Positions 44,028 to 53,525 of a DNA stretch of 64,000 bases are shown piece after piece. Source of the stretch: Endobugula sp965225895 (lineage in GTDB: Bacteria > Pseudomonadota > Gammaproteobacteria > Pseudomonadales > Cellvibrionaceae); the NCBI GenBank assembly GCA_965225895.1, contig CBDDBR010000011.1, positions 2,046,001 through 2,110,000 of the forward strand. Reading direction: 5' to 3'. The translations under genes and the position numbers were made by a program. Under the pieces are notes generated by a model. That model was not told the DNA's origin. It saw only the letters and a list, made by a program, of their open reading frames with translations, and ran no database searches. The first letter of the stretch is position 1, and the number at the start of each line of letters is the position of its first letter.

Positions 44028-45062
44028 TTATATAGTATCGGGGCTCACCGCTTTTTTCTTCGCATCTTCTCGCGAAACAATGCCTTTATCTACCAGCATA
44101 CTCAACCCTTGATCCATGGTTTGCATTCCCACAGAAGCGCCTGTTTGAATCGCCGAATACATTTGTGCCACCTTGTCTTCACGAATCAAATTACGAATAG
44201 CAGAGGTGCCACGCATAATTTCATGGCAGGCAACACGGCCACCCCCAATTTTTTTCAATAGTGTTTGAGAGATCACCGCCTCTAAAGAGCCTGCTAACAT
44301 TGAACGTACCATCGATTTTTCATCAGCAGGGAAAACATCCACGATACGATCAATGGTTTTTGCCGCCGAGGTGGTATGTAGTGTACCCATCACTAAGTGA
44401 CCCGTTTCGGCAGCCGTAAGCGCCAAACGAATGGTTTCTAAATCACGCATTTCTCCCACTAGAATAATATCGGGGTCTTCACGTAATGCCGAACGTAATG
44501 CATCCGTAAAACCATGGGTATCGCGGTGTACTTCTCGCTGGTTCACTAAGCACTTTTTACTTTCGTGTACAAATTCAATGGGATCTTCAATCGTAAGAAT
44601 ATGGTCATAACGCTGCTCATTAACGTAATCAATCATTGCGGCTAACGTTGTTGACTTACCCGACCCTGTTGGCCCCGTCACTAACACCAAGCCTCTTGGT
44701 GTCGCCGAAATATCACGAAACACCTGTCCCATACCCAGATCTTCCATCGACAACACCTTTGATGGAATCGTACGAAATACCGCGCCTGCACCACGATTGT
44801 GATTAAACGCATTCACACGAAAACGCGCCACCCCTGGCACCTCGAAAGAAAAATCCGTTTCTAAAAATTCTTCAAAATCCTTACGTTGCTTATCATTCAT
44901 AATGTCATAAATTAAACCATGCACCTGCTTATGATCCATGGATGGCAAATTAATACGGCGTATATCGCCGTCAATCCGAATCATAGGGGGTAAGCCTGCC
45001 GAAAGATGTAAGTCCGAAGCATTTTGTTTGGCACTGAATGCAAGTAATTCCGTGATATCCAT
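44028..45062 (-). CDS. pilT: Type IV pilus twitching motility ATPase PilT
   Basis: This 344-aa protein powers pilus retraction. It has Walker A GPTGSGKST (about 130-138), LTIEDPIEF, Walker B IILVGEMRDLETI, GHLVMGTLHTTSA and the PilT-specific AIRNLIRE motif near the C-terminus. It is divergent from yggS across 170 bp and upstream of pilU. Together with the Pil-Chp genes, it shows that this organism is equipped for twitching. Confidence 0.96.
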   Translation of the reverse strand: MDITELLAFSAKQNASDLHLSAGLPPMIRIDGDIRRINLPSMDHKQVHGLIYDIMNDKQRKDFEEFLETDFSFEVPGVARFRVNAFNHNRGAGAVFRTIPSKVLSMEDLGMGQVFRDISATPRGLVLVTGPTGSGKSTTLAAMIDYVNEQRYDHILTIEDPIEFVHESKKCLVNQREVHRDTHGFTDALRSALREDPDIILVGEMRDLETIRLALTAAETGHLVMGTLHTTSAAKTIDRIVDVFPADEKSMVRSMLAGSLEAVISQTLLKKIGGGRVACHEIMRGTSAIRNLIREDKVAQMYSAIQTGASVGMQTMDQGLSMLVDKGIVSREDAKKKAVSPDTI

Positions 45063-45232
45063 GAGTAAACCTTGTTTTTATGATGCGGTAATGCAAATTG
45101 AAAAAGGGAATAATCCCTGTATCCTACCGCAAAATGATAAGATGAATGAAGAGACTCGATTAAAACACTATCAGAATAGTGCGATTTATCGCATTTTGCA
45201 GCACAATTTCATACTTGATCACACAAAACCGT

Positions 45233-45925
45233 ATGCCCGATATCGCACAACAACTACAGCACATCAACGCACGCATCCATACCAGCGCACAACAATGCCA
45301 ACGCTCTGCGGGTGATATTACGCTACTAGCCGTCAGTAAAACACAAAGTGCCGAACGTGTATTAAGCGCCTACCATGCAGGTCAACGAGCGTTTGGCGAA
45401 AATTACCTGCAAGAAGCACGAGAAAAGCAAAACGTATTACAAACATACACGGATATTGAATGGCATTTTATTGGCCCGATTCAATCCAATAAGACACGTG
45501 ATATTGCCGAGCATTTTGACTGGGTGCATAGCGTTGATCGCCTCAAAATAGCCACCCGCCTGAGCCAACAACGCCCAGCACATCTCCCACCGTTAAATGT
45601 TTGTGTGCAAATTAATATCGACAATGAAGATTCAAAAGCTGGCGTATCTCTTGCCCAACTGCCCGAGTTACTACAAGCTATTCACCTATTGCCGCGATTA
45701 CGCTTACGTGGCTTAATGGTTATTCCTGCAAAACGCGACCAAATGGATCAACAACACACCGTATTTGCACAAGTAGAAAACATACGTCAGCAATTAGTCA
45801 CAAACAACCCATCACTGATGCTTGATACCTTATCCATGGGCATGTCTGATGATATGGAAGCCGCCATTGCCGCAGGCTCCACTATCGTCAGAGTGGGCAG
45901 CGCTATTTTTGGCGCCAGAAAGTAG
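45233..45925 (+). CDS. yggS: YggS/PLPBP family pyridoxal phosphate homeostasis protein
   Basis: The ATG at 45233 fits the family start (MPDIAQQLQHI), although no good ribosome binding site is seen. The 230-aa protein has the PLP-lysine segment LLAVSKTQ, GENYLQEA, WHFIGPIQSNK, GLMVIPA and MGMSDDMEAAI...VRVGSAIFG. It holds PLP without known catalysis and keeps vitamin B6 and amino acid pools balanced. It heads the collinear run to hemW and is next to proC as usual. Confidence 0.94.
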   Translation: MPDIAQQLQHINARIHTSAQQCQRSAGDITLLAVSKTQSAERVLSAYHAGQRAFGENYLQEAREKQNVLQTYTDIEWHFIGPIQSNKTRDIAEHFDWVHSVDRLKIATRLSQQRPAHLPPLNVCVQINIDNEDSKAGVSLAQLPELLQAIHLLPRLRLRGLMVIPAKRDQMDQQHTVFAQVENIRQQLVTNNPSLMLDTLSMGMSDDMEAAIAAGSTIVRVGSAIFGARK

Positions 45926-45976
45926 TACGCAAAAATAATCACGATTTATTATCAACTCATCAAGAAAAGAATCATT

Positions 45977-46801
45977 ATGACCACATCACTAACCTTTATC
46001 GGCGGCGGCAACATGGCCAGCAGCATCATCGGCGGACTGATTGAACAAGGCTATGCTGCCGACCACATCACTGCCTGCGACCCCAATAATGACTCACTCA
46101 ATACATTGGCTTCTCGCTTTGGCATTCATACCAGCACTGACAATCTGGCTGCTTGCGCACAAACCGATGTCATCATACTGGCGGTAAAACCCCAAATACT
46201 CAAAACCGTCACTGAGTCACTCAAGCCTGCACTGGCAAATAGAACAACATTACCACTGATTATTTCTATTGCAGCAGGCATTGCCAGCAAAGATATTCAA
46301 CAGTGGTTAGCTCAAGATATTGCGATTGTACGTTGTATGCCCAATACACCTGCTTTAGTGCAACAGGGCGCCAGCGGTTTATATGCTAATGCACATACCA
46401 GCGACCAACAAAAATGCATTGCCGAACAGCTACTTAGCGCCGTAGGTTATGCCACATGGGTAGAGACGGAAACATTAATTGACGCCGTGACTGCTGTATC
46501 AGGTAGTGGGCCTGCCTATTTTTTCCTATTAATGGAAGCGATGATTGATGCAGGTGTAAAACAAGGCCTCAGTAAAGAAAGTGCCACACAACTCACCTTG
46601 CAAACTGCGCTAGGAGCAGCCACACTTGCTAAAGCAAGCGACGTTTCTGTAGATGAATTACGACAACGCGTCACCTCACCGGGTGGCACCACCGCAGAAG
46701 CGATACAACGCTATGAAACTGAGGGGCTGCGCGACATTGTTGAACAAGCAATGGACGATTGTGCCGAACGCTCAAAAGCCATGGCAAAAGAATTTATTTA
46801 A
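45977..46801 (+). CDS. proC: Pyrroline-5-carboxylate reductase
   Basis: The 274-aa enzyme makes the last step of proline synthesis using NAD(P)H. Evidence: Rossmann motif FIGGGNMASSIIGGL, ILAVKPQ, RCMPNTPALVQQGASG, the AVSGSGPAYFFLLMEAM helix and VTSPGGTTAEAI. Start and length match the family. It lies between yggS and yggT. Confidence 0.96.
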   Translation: MTTSLTFIGGGNMASSIIGGLIEQGYAADHITACDPNNDSLNTLASRFGIHTSTDNLAACAQTDVIILAVKPQILKTVTESLKPALANRTTLPLIISIAAGIASKDIQQWLAQDIAIVRCMPNTPALVQQGASGLYANAHTSDQQKCIAEQLLSAVGYATWVETETLIDAVTAVSGSGPAYFFLLMEAMIDAGVKQGLSKESATQLTLQTALGAATLAKASDVSVDELRQRVTSPGGTTAEAIQRYETEGLRDIVEQAMDDCAERSKAMAKEFI

Positions 46802-46833
46802 CCGACGACTGATCAATACAGGGTAAAACCACA

Positions 46834-47373
46834 ATGGACAAACTGGTACAAATTGCGCAATTGCTCATCACTTTTGCTTCTTCTATTTATATTATGATTG
46901 TTGTGCTGCGATTTTTATTACAGCTTGTTAAAGCCGACTTTTACAATCCGCTTTCCCAGTTTATTGTTAAAGCCACCAGCCCATTATTAATGCCCCTACG
47001 CAAAATCATTCCTGGCTTTTTCGGTATTGATTTTGCCAGTATTGTATTGGCTATAGCATTACAAATGCTCACTATTGAGGTACTGTCTATTATCGTTGGT
47101 AAAGGCAGTATTCCTTTACTACCTGTATTTATATACTCCGTATTTCAGCTCATTCACCTTGTACTGAATATTTATTTATTCTCATTCATTATACTCGTCA
47201 TCATCAGTTGGATAGCACCTCATGGGCATAATCCTGCGGTGTCTCTCTTAAGCAGTATTACTGAGCCAGTACTACGCCCAATCCGCAACGTATTACCGTC
47301 AGCAGGCGGACTCGATTTTTCAGTGATGGTCGCCATCTTGGGTGTTTATATTCTGAAAATAGTATTTGCTTAA
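46834..47373 (+). CDS. yggT: YggT family membrane protein
   Basis: The 179-aa protein has two YggT modules, each with paired hydrophobic helices. The FYNPLSQFIVKATSPLLMPLR motif lies in the first and HNPAVSLLSSITEPVLRPIR in the second. It resides in the inner membrane; the function is not defined, and in some bacteria it is linked to osmotic protection or cell division. It sits after proC and before yggU, a conserved order. Confidence 0.92.
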   Translation: MDKLVQIAQLLITFASSIYIMIVVLRFLLQLVKADFYNPLSQFIVKATSPLLMPLRKIIPGFFGIDFASIVLAIALQMLTIEVLSIIVGKGSIPLLPVFIYSVFQLIHLVLNIYLFSFIILVIISWIAPHGHNPAVSLLSSITEPVLRPIRNVLPSAGGLDFSVMVAILGVYILKIVFA

Positions 47374-47393
47374 ACCACATAAGCAGAATAGGC

Positions 47394-47696
47394 ATGGCGC
47401 ATTTTCAATGGCATGACGACACGCTTATTCTGCATTGCCATCTACAGACCAATGCGGCTAGCAACGCTTTTTCGGGGTTATATAACGATCGTCTTAAAAT
47501 TCGTATCGACACACCACCGGTGGAGGGTAAAGCTAATAAGCAACTATTCACGTTTTTAAGCCATTCCTTTCAGGTACCAAAAAGCGCTATTACGATCACC
47601 AAAGGCATACATGCACGACAAAAAACCGTGACGATTCAATCCCCTAAGCGTCTTCCCGAAGACGCAATGCTTGCAGCCAAGCCCGTGCATCCGTAG
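47394..47696 (+). CDS. yggU: DUF167 (YggU) family protein
   Basis: The 100-aa protein has the family markers: LQTNAASNAFSG near the start, LKIRIDTPPVEGKANKQL, and ITITKGIHARQKTV. Its function is unknown. It lies 20 bp after yggT. Confidence 0.9.
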   Translation: MAHFQWHDDTLILHCHLQTNAASNAFSGLYNDRLKIRIDTPPVEGKANKQLFTFLSHSFQVPKSAITITKGIHARQKTVTIQSPKRLPEDAMLAAKPVHP

Positions 47697-47727
47697 ACTA
47701 AAGCCTTTTATATACTGTTATTTCACT

Positions 47728-48891
47728 ATGTCTTCACTTCCTAACGATAGCGTGGGTCTTGTTCACCCACAAACGCAACATTTTGATCAGCCACTCGCCC
47801 TTGCTAATGGCCGAGTACTTGAGCGTTACGATATCGTCTACGAAACCTACGGTACATTAAACGCAGCAAAAGATAACGCCATTCTTATCTGCCATGCGTT
47901 ATCGGGCCACCATCACGCCGCTGGCTTTCACCACGAAGATGATAAACGCCCGGGGTGGTGGAATAACTATATTGGCCCCAACAAAGCCATTGATACATCA
48001 CGTTTTTTTGTTGTTGTTCCTAATAACTTAGGCGGTTGCCACGGTTCTACAGGGCCTACATCGATCAACCCTGACACCCAAAAACCTTGGGGCAAAGAGT
48101 TTCCTACACTACGTGTACGCGATTGGGTAGAAAGCCAAAAACGTCTTGGTGATGCCTTAGGTATATCCCAATGGGCAGCCGTGGTTGGCGGTAGTCTTGG
48201 TGGAATGCAAGCCATGCGCTGGGCCATAGAATACCCCGATGCATTACGCCACTGTGTAGTCATCGCATCAGCTATGAAATTAACAGCACAAAATATTGCC
48301 TTTAATGAGACTGCTCGCCAAGCCATTACCGCCGACCCTAACTTTTTTGATGGCGCGTACCTTGAGAACAACGCCCTGCCAACACAAGGCCTATCCGTTG
48401 CCCGTATGATTGGCCACATCACCTATTTATCAGGCGATGGTATGGGACAAAAATTTGGTCGGGATTTACGCTCAGGTAGCTTTCAACAAGGCAGTGATGA
48501 ACCTTTAGAATTTGAAATAGAAAGTTACTTACGCCACCAAGGCGGTGCATTTTCAACCAGTTTTGATGCAAACACCTATATTTTAATGACACGCGCATTA
48601 GATTACTTTGATCTTGCTCGTGAATATGGTGACGATGCCGTTGCTGCATTTAGCAACGCACGCTGTCAATTTTTAGTGTTTTCATTTACTACGGATTGGC
48701 GCTTTGCACCCGAACGATCACAAGAGATTGTAAATGCGCTCATGCATGCAAAAAAACGCGTAAGCTATGCAGAAATCGAATCCACCTATGGACACGATGC
48801 GTTCTTAATCCCTAACGAACGTTATAACACTGCCTTTAGTGCTTATATGAAAAATATTGCCATCAGCTCTACCACCGAAGGAGCAATATAA
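47728..48891 (+). CDS. metX: Homoserine O-acyltransferase (succinyl- or acetyl-), MetX
   Basis: The start at 47728 (MSSLPNDSVG) is chosen over an upstream in-frame Met that overlaps yggU. The 387-aa alpha/beta-hydrolase-fold enzyme activates homoserine for methionine synthesis. The nucleophile is in VVGGSLGGMQAM, with NNLGGCHGSTGPTS, the Asp in FTTDWRFAP and the His in STYGHDAFL. In Pseudomonas-type bacteria this enzyme uses succinyl-CoA; that specificity is inferred from lineage, not seen here. metW overlaps its stop codon. Confidence 0.93.
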   Translation: MSSLPNDSVGLVHPQTQHFDQPLALANGRVLERYDIVYETYGTLNAAKDNAILICHALSGHHHAAGFHHEDDKRPGWWNNYIGPNKAIDTSRFFVVVPNNLGGCHGSTGPTSINPDTQKPWGKEFPTLRVRDWVESQKRLGDALGISQWAAVVGGSLGGMQAMRWAIEYPDALRHCVVIASAMKLTAQNIAFNETARQAITADPNFFDGAYLENNALPTQGLSVARMIGHITYLSGDGMGQKFGRDLRSGSFQQGSDEPLEFEIESYLRHQGGAFSTSFDANTYILMTRALDYFDLAREYGDDAVAAFSNARCQFLVFSFTTDWRFAPERSQEIVNALMHAKKRVSYAEIESTYGHDAFLIPNERYNTAFSAYMKNIAISSTTEGAI

Positions 48892-49469
48892 TGCGCGTTG
48901 ACCTTAATCATCTCGAATCCTATATTGCTCCTAACAGTCATATTTTAGATTTAGGCTGTGGTAATGGTGATTTACTATTGCACCTTGCTCGCACCAAAAA
49001 CATTACTGGCATTGGCTTAGAAAATAATGCCGACAATATTGCGCAATGCATTCACAATGGCGTGAATGTTGTTGAGTATGATTTAAATAAAGGGCTCGCA
49101 CATATTGCTGACAATAGCTACGATGTTGTTGTTATGACGTTAGCGTTGCAGGCTATGAATCATCCCGACCGTGTCTTAGAAGACATGCTACGTATCGGCA
49201 AAGAATGTATTGTTACTTTTCCTAACTTTGCCCACTGGAAAGCGCGCTGGCATTTACTGGTACACGGCCGTATGCCTGTATCTGATTTATTACCTTACGA
49301 ATGGTATAACACACCCAACATTCACTTTTGCACCGTAAAAGACTTTGAAGTGCTATGCCGCGAACGCGACATTCGCATTTTAGATAGCACGATGATAAAC
49401 GGTAAAGGCGTAACCCGACGATGCAGTAATATATTTGGTGAAACTGCCGTATATCATTTAACTCGTTAA
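48891..49469 (+). CDS. metW: Methionine biosynthesis protein MetW
   Basis: The 192-aa methyltransferase-fold protein has ILDLGCGNGDLLLHL, the variable ENNADNI acid strand, MTLALQAMNHPDRVLEDMLRIG and VTFPNFAHWKAR, all MetW hallmarks. The start overlaps the metX stop by one base (TAATG), so translation is coupled. MetW stimulates the MetX reaction in the succinyl pathway, which supports that specificity here. Confidence 0.94.
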   Translation: MRVDLNHLESYIAPNSHILDLGCGNGDLLLHLARTKNITGIGLENNADNIAQCIHNGVNVVEYDLNKGLAHIADNSYDVVVMTLALQAMNHPDRVLEDMLRIGKECIVTFPNFAHWKARWHLLVHGRMPVSDLLPYEWYNTPNIHFCTVKDFEVLCRERDIRILDSTMINGKGVTRRCSNIFGETAVYHLTR

Positions 49470-49524
49470 CCTATTTGTTTCAGATAGCGACACGATTATT
49501 TCTCATTACATGAATTGTATTTCT

Positions 49525-49965
49525 ATGAAAGCATTATATTTTATTAGCATTAGTATCATCGCGCTATTGAGTTACACCGCACAAGCACAAGATAATATAT
49601 CCTATGAGCTAAAAGAGCATACGGTATATTACAATGTATTTAATAGCTCACTAATCCCCGCAAAAGTAGCGCGTACATATAATTTAGTTCGCGCAAAAGA
49701 CCGTGTGTATTTGAATGTAGCGGTGGTTAAAAAATCTGGCGGCTATGGTGTAGCTCCCGCTCAATTAAGTGGTGTTTATCGCAACTTAATGCAACAAAAA
49801 TTTCCTTTGGAATTTATTGAAATTAAAGAAGCAACGGCCACCTACTATTTAGCCCCCATTCGCTTTAACAACGAAGACATTATACATCTCGACATTAGTG
49901 TGCAAGCAGATGCTAATGCAGCCAAAAGCACGTTTACCATTACCAAAAAACTCTATCTTGATTAA
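49525..49965 (+). CDS. DUF4426 family secreted protein
   Basis: From the Met at 49525 the 146-aa protein has a signal peptide (LYFISISIIALLSYTAQAQ). It carries the DUF4426 pattern HTVYYNVFNSSLIPAKVARTY with KSGGYGVAPAQLSG. A GTG/ATG five codons upstream is possible. The same family occupies this slot between metW and rdgB in pseudomonads. The role is unknown. Confidence 0.85.
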   Translation: MKALYFISISIIALLSYTAQAQDNISYELKEHTVYYNVFNSSLIPAKVARTYNLVRAKDRVYLNVAVVKKSGGYGVAPAQLSGVYRNLMQQKFPLEFIEIKEATATYYLAPIRFNNEDIIHLDISVQADANAAKSTFTITKKLYLD

Positions 49966-49966
49966 T

Positions 49967-50578
49967 ATGAAAAACACGTTTGTTCTTGCCAGTAATAACG
50001 CAGGAAAGCTGCGCGAATTTCACGCGATGTTTTCTGACTACAACATCAACATTATTTCTCAAAATGAATTTTCAGTCAGCGATGCCGAAGAAACGGGTTT
50101 AAGCTTTATTGAAAATGCAATTATCAAAGCACGACATGCTTGCCAACACACACAACTTCCAGCCATTGCTGATGACTCTGGGCTCGCGGTGGATTGTCTC
50201 GATGGCGCACCGGGTATTTATTCGGCACGCTATGGCGGCGAACATGGTAACGACCAAGCCAATAATCAAAAACTAATTACTGCATTAGCAGAACAACCTA
50301 CCGAAAAACGTACCGCTCAATTTATTTGTGCTTTAGCCTTTATGCGCCATGCTGAAGACCCTACACCGATTGTGTGCCAAGCACGCTGGCAAGGCATCAT
50401 TCTTGAAGAACCACGCGGTGAAAATGGATTTGGCTACGACCCTTTATTTTGGCTACCCGAACAACAATGTTGCTCTGCTGAATTAACTAAAGACATTAAA
50501 AATACTATCAGTCACCGCGCTAAAGCACTCGCGTTACTTGTGGATTCATTACAACACCAAGGGCTTATTTCAGCCTAA
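49967..50578 (+). CDS. rdgB: Non-canonical purine NTP pyrophosphatase RdgB
   Basis: The 203-aa enzyme hydrolyses dITP, XTP and similar nucleotides to keep them out of DNA. Motifs: LASNNAGKLREF, the SFIENAIIKARHAC helix, ADDSGLAVDCLDGAPGIYSAR (about 66-86) and GYDPLFWLPE with SHRAKAL near the end. The start at 49967 lies 1 bp after the preceding stop. The hemW start overlaps its own stop (TAATG). Confidence 0.95.
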   Translation: MKNTFVLASNNAGKLREFHAMFSDYNINIISQNEFSVSDAEETGLSFIENAIIKARHACQHTQLPAIADDSGLAVDCLDGAPGIYSARYGGEHGNDQANNQKLITALAEQPTEKRTAQFICALAFMRHAEDPTPIVCQARWQGIILEEPRGENGFGYDPLFWLPEQQCCSAELTKDIKNTISHRAKALALLVDSLQHQGLISA

Positions 50579-51753
50579 TGTCTTCTCGTGATGTACTAAC
50601 ACTGCCACCGCTATCGCTATACATTCATATTCCTTGGTGCGTACAAAAGTGTCCTTACTGTGATTTTAATTCTCATGAGGCACACACTCTACAAACATTT
50701 GACGAAGCGCAATACGTTAGCGCACTCAAACACGATATTGATAACGAACGCCAACATCTTCAAGGCCGAAAAATTCATAGTATTTTTTTTGGTGGAGGTA
50801 CACCGAGTCTTTTCTCTGCTCAAGCAATTGCCAGCATACTTAATTACGCAGAAAAAACGATAGGATTTGATCCTCATATAGAAATCACACTCGAAGCCAA
50901 TCCTGGCACATTTGAACAAGATAAATTTTCTGGATTTTTTACAGCTGGGGTCAACCGTTTATCTATCGGTATACAAAGTTTTGATGCTGGGCATTTAAAA
51001 ACGCTTGGTCGTATTCATAATGCCGATGAAGCCAAACGTGCTGTTGGCATTGCCAAAAAAGCAGGATTCACACAAATTAATCTTGACCTGATGCACGGCT
51101 TGCCACACCAAACCATAGCGCAAGCCACCGCAGATTTACAAACCGCCATTGATTTTTCACCGCAACATATTTCATGGTATCAGCTAACAATTGAACCCAA
51201 TACACAATTTTATCGACAACCACCGCCACTACCTGTAGACGATGTCTTAGCCGACATTCAACATCACGGCAATTATTTATTAGCAGAAAATAATTTTATT
51301 CAGTACGAAGTCTCTGCTTTTTCTCAACCCCAATGCCGCTCAAAACACAACATCAACTATTGGCAATTTGGTGACTACATTGGTATTGGCGCAGGCGCGC
51401 ATGGTAAGTTAACAAATCTAAAAGATAGCAGCATTATACGCAGACAAAAAACACGCCTACCTGAACATTACCTACGCTATGGCAAGCGCCCAAAATATAA
51501 AGAACATCGCGTAAATAACGATGAACTTGCCTTAGAATTTATGATGAATGCTTTACGATTAAACGAAGGCGTACCCAGTGATTATTTTGCGCAACGCACT
51601 GGCTTATCCCTAAGTACTCTTCAAAAACCTCTCAACGCCTTATATCAACAAGGATTATTGGCCGAACCCACAGAAAGGATAATGACGACCGCATTAGGGC
51701 AACGCTTTTTAAATACCGTGCTAGAAAAAATCAGTGATTTTACAGACGCATAA
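50578..51753 (+). CDS. hemW: Radical SAM haem chaperone HemW
   Basis: The 391-aa protein has the radical-SAM triad C21-x3-C25-x2-C28 in HIPWCVQKCPYCDF. The residue after CD is Phe, as in HemW, whereas HemN coproporphyrinogen oxidases have a fourth Cys. Other markers are FFGGGTPSLF, RLSIGIQSFD and LDLMHGLPHQT. HemW binds haem and inserts it into respiratory proteins. It ends the yggS-to-hemW run and is convergent with engB. Confidence 0.92.
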   Translation: MSSRDVLTLPPLSLYIHIPWCVQKCPYCDFNSHEAHTLQTFDEAQYVSALKHDIDNERQHLQGRKIHSIFFGGGTPSLFSAQAIASILNYAEKTIGFDPHIEITLEANPGTFEQDKFSGFFTAGVNRLSIGIQSFDAGHLKTLGRIHNADEAKRAVGIAKKAGFTQINLDLMHGLPHQTIAQATADLQTAIDFSPQHISWYQLTIEPNTQFYRQPPPLPVDDVLADIQHHGNYLLAENNFIQYEVSAFSQPQCRSKHNINYWQFGDYIGIGAGAHGKLTNLKDSSIIRRQKTRLPEHYLRYGKRPKYKEHRVNNDELALEFMMNALRLNEGVPSDYFAQRTGLSLSTLQKPLNALYQQGLLAEPTERIMTTALGQRFLNTVLEKISDFTDA

Positions 51754-51769
51754 AATCACTACTTATATA

Positions 51770-52453
51770 TTATTCGTCACTACTCACAAGCGTATCATCC
51801 CCTGCATTGCTTGCTATATTTTCACCTTCATCCTCTAATACGTCATCTTCAACCAATAAACGATCCAATACATTCACCAGTTCTTTAACACCTGTCTTTT
51901 TAAGTGCAGAAAAGAGCTGTACAGACACTAGGTCATCCACATTCGATTCTCGCAGATGCTTTTCGACGGCCATCATGGTGTTTTTAGCTGCGCCTTTTTT
52001 CAGTTTATCGGCTTTGGTGAGCAAAATATGTACAGGCATTTCGCCTTCTACTGCCCAGTTAAGCATCATTGTGTCAAACTCTTGTAAAGGATGACGAATA
52101 TCCATCAATAGCACCAAGCCTTTTAGCGCATCGCGATTTTGTAAATAATCTGATAAGTTCTTATCCCATTCACGTTTCATTGAAATAGGCACTTTGGCAT
52201 AGCCATAACCGGGTAAATCCACTAAACAACGATTATCGTCTATACTAAAATAGTTAATCAGCTGCGTACGCCCTGGTGTTTTACTGGTGCGTGCCAGCTT
52301 TTTATTGTCCGTTAAGGTGTTAATTGCGCTCGACTTACCCGCATTTGAACGCCCTGCAAAGGCCACTTCGACCAATACAGAGGTAGGACATTGGCTTAAT
52401 TTAGCGGCACTTTGCAAAAAAATAGCCTTTTGATACGGATTTTGACGTGACAT
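51770..52453 (-). CDS. engB: Ribosome biogenesis GTPase EngB (YihA/YsxC)
   Basis: The 227-aa GTPase is required for 50S ribosome assembly. G1 is GRSNAGKSS, G2 TPGRTQLINYF, G3 DLPGYGYA, G4 LTKADKL, and G5 is near VQLFSALKKTG. A C-terminal acidic tail (EDDVLEDEGENIAS) of about 25 residues extends beyond the normal family end. It is divergent from the cytochrome c4 gene. Confidence 0.94.
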   Translation of the reverse strand: MSRQNPYQKAIFLQSAAKLSQCPTSVLVEVAFAGRSNAGKSSAINTLTDNKKLARTSKTPGRTQLINYFSIDDNRCLVDLPGYGYAKVPISMKREWDKNLSDYLQNRDALKGLVLLMDIRHPLQEFDTMMLNWAVEGEMPVHILLTKADKLKKGAAKNTMMAVEKHLRESNVDDLVSVQLFSALKKTGVKELVNVLDRLLVEDDVLEDEGENIASNAGDDTLVSSDE

Positions 52454-52581
52454 AAAACCTCAGAAATGGTGTGTGATAAAGGGTTAGTATATAATCTCCC
52501 GCTTTAGCGCGGCATGTACGCACATATTGTATCCTTCTGTTAGCATTTAGCGAGCAGAAACTGAAAAAGATGGGTTTATAG

Positions 52582-53244
52582 ATGATAAATAAAAACAAGT
52601 TCTTAACGATAGTAGCAATCACCTTTTCTCTTTCAAACGCAGCAATAGCTAGCGATGAAATTCACGGCGGTGACCCAGAGGCAGGTAAGGCACTTGCTGC
52701 AGACTGCGGTGCATGTCACGGTAATGACGGCAACAGTGCAACACCTATGTTCCCTAAATTAGCAGGGCTAGGCGAAAAGTACATGGTTAAACAATTGCGC
52801 GATATGGTAGCTAAAAAGCGTAATGTGCCACAAATGATAGGGCCTCTAGAAGGCAAAAGCGATAAAGACCTACAAGACCTTGCGGCTTACTTTAACAGCC
52901 AAACAATGCAGCTCAGTGGCGCTAAAGAAGCTAAAGTACTTACCAATTCAGGTATCAAAGTTGATTCTTTAGCACTTGGGGCTCGTATTTACCGTGCAGG
53001 TAATAGTGAAGTGGGCACACCCGCATGTAGCGGCTGCCATTCACCTCGCGGCCTAGGTAACGATGCAGCAGGTTTTCCACGCTTAGGTGGCCAACATGCA
53101 AAATACATTGCCGCGCAACTACGTAACTTCCGTGCAGGTAAACGTACTAACGATGGTGATTCAAAAATCATGCGTTCTGTTGCCGAACACATGAGCGATG
53201 CAGAAATTAAAGCGGTAGCAAACTATATTGCAGGTCTTAATTAA
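52582..53244 (+). CDS. Dihaem cytochrome c4
   Basis: The 220-aa protein has a signal peptide (MINKNKFLTIVAITFSLSNAAIAS). Two haem-c motifs follow, CGACH (C42-C45-H46) and CSGCH (about 146-150), each followed by the c4-type downstream Met segments (SATPMFPKLAG and KIMRSVAEHMS). Cytochrome c4 carries electrons in the periplasm to terminal oxidases. The dsbA gene comes next, as in Pseudomonas. Confidence 0.9.
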   Translation: MINKNKFLTIVAITFSLSNAAIASDEIHGGDPEAGKALAADCGACHGNDGNSATPMFPKLAGLGEKYMVKQLRDMVAKKRNVPQMIGPLEGKSDKDLQDLAAYFNSQTMQLSGAKEAKVLTNSGIKVDSLALGARIYRAGNSEVGTPACSGCHSPRGLGNDAAGFPRLGGQHAKYIAAQLRNFRAGKRTNDGDSKIMRSVAEHMSDAEIKAVANYIAGLN

Positions 53245-53354
53245 TAATAGACCCCGTATTGTGTACTTATATTGATCACTATAACGACCCATATAAGTGC
53301 ACTCTTAAGCATTAAAAGCGTTCAGTCTCGATTCAGCATATAGCACGTATAAAT

Positions 53355-53378
53355 AAGACGACTTAGGTCGTCTTTTTT
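53355..53378 (+). terminator. Rho-independent terminator after cytochrome c4
   Basis: AAGACGAC and GTCGTCTT form an 8-bp stem with loop TTAG, and four more T residues follow the TT of the arm. It lies about 110 bp past the stop codon. Confidence 0.85.
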
Positions 53379-53525
53379 ATGTTTAATACATTGTTAATCA
53401 TACGACCAACGGTAGAGTAAATAGCACGAACTTTTTACACTTTAGTGCTGAACTTACTTACAATACAGAGTCAAACATACCCAGATACATATAAACAAAA
53501 TTTTACCGACCCTAGGAGAAATATC

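Noticed and set aside
47967..48422. 151-aa minus-strand frame opposite metX
   Set aside because: metX is full length with all catalytic motifs; this is a shadow frame.
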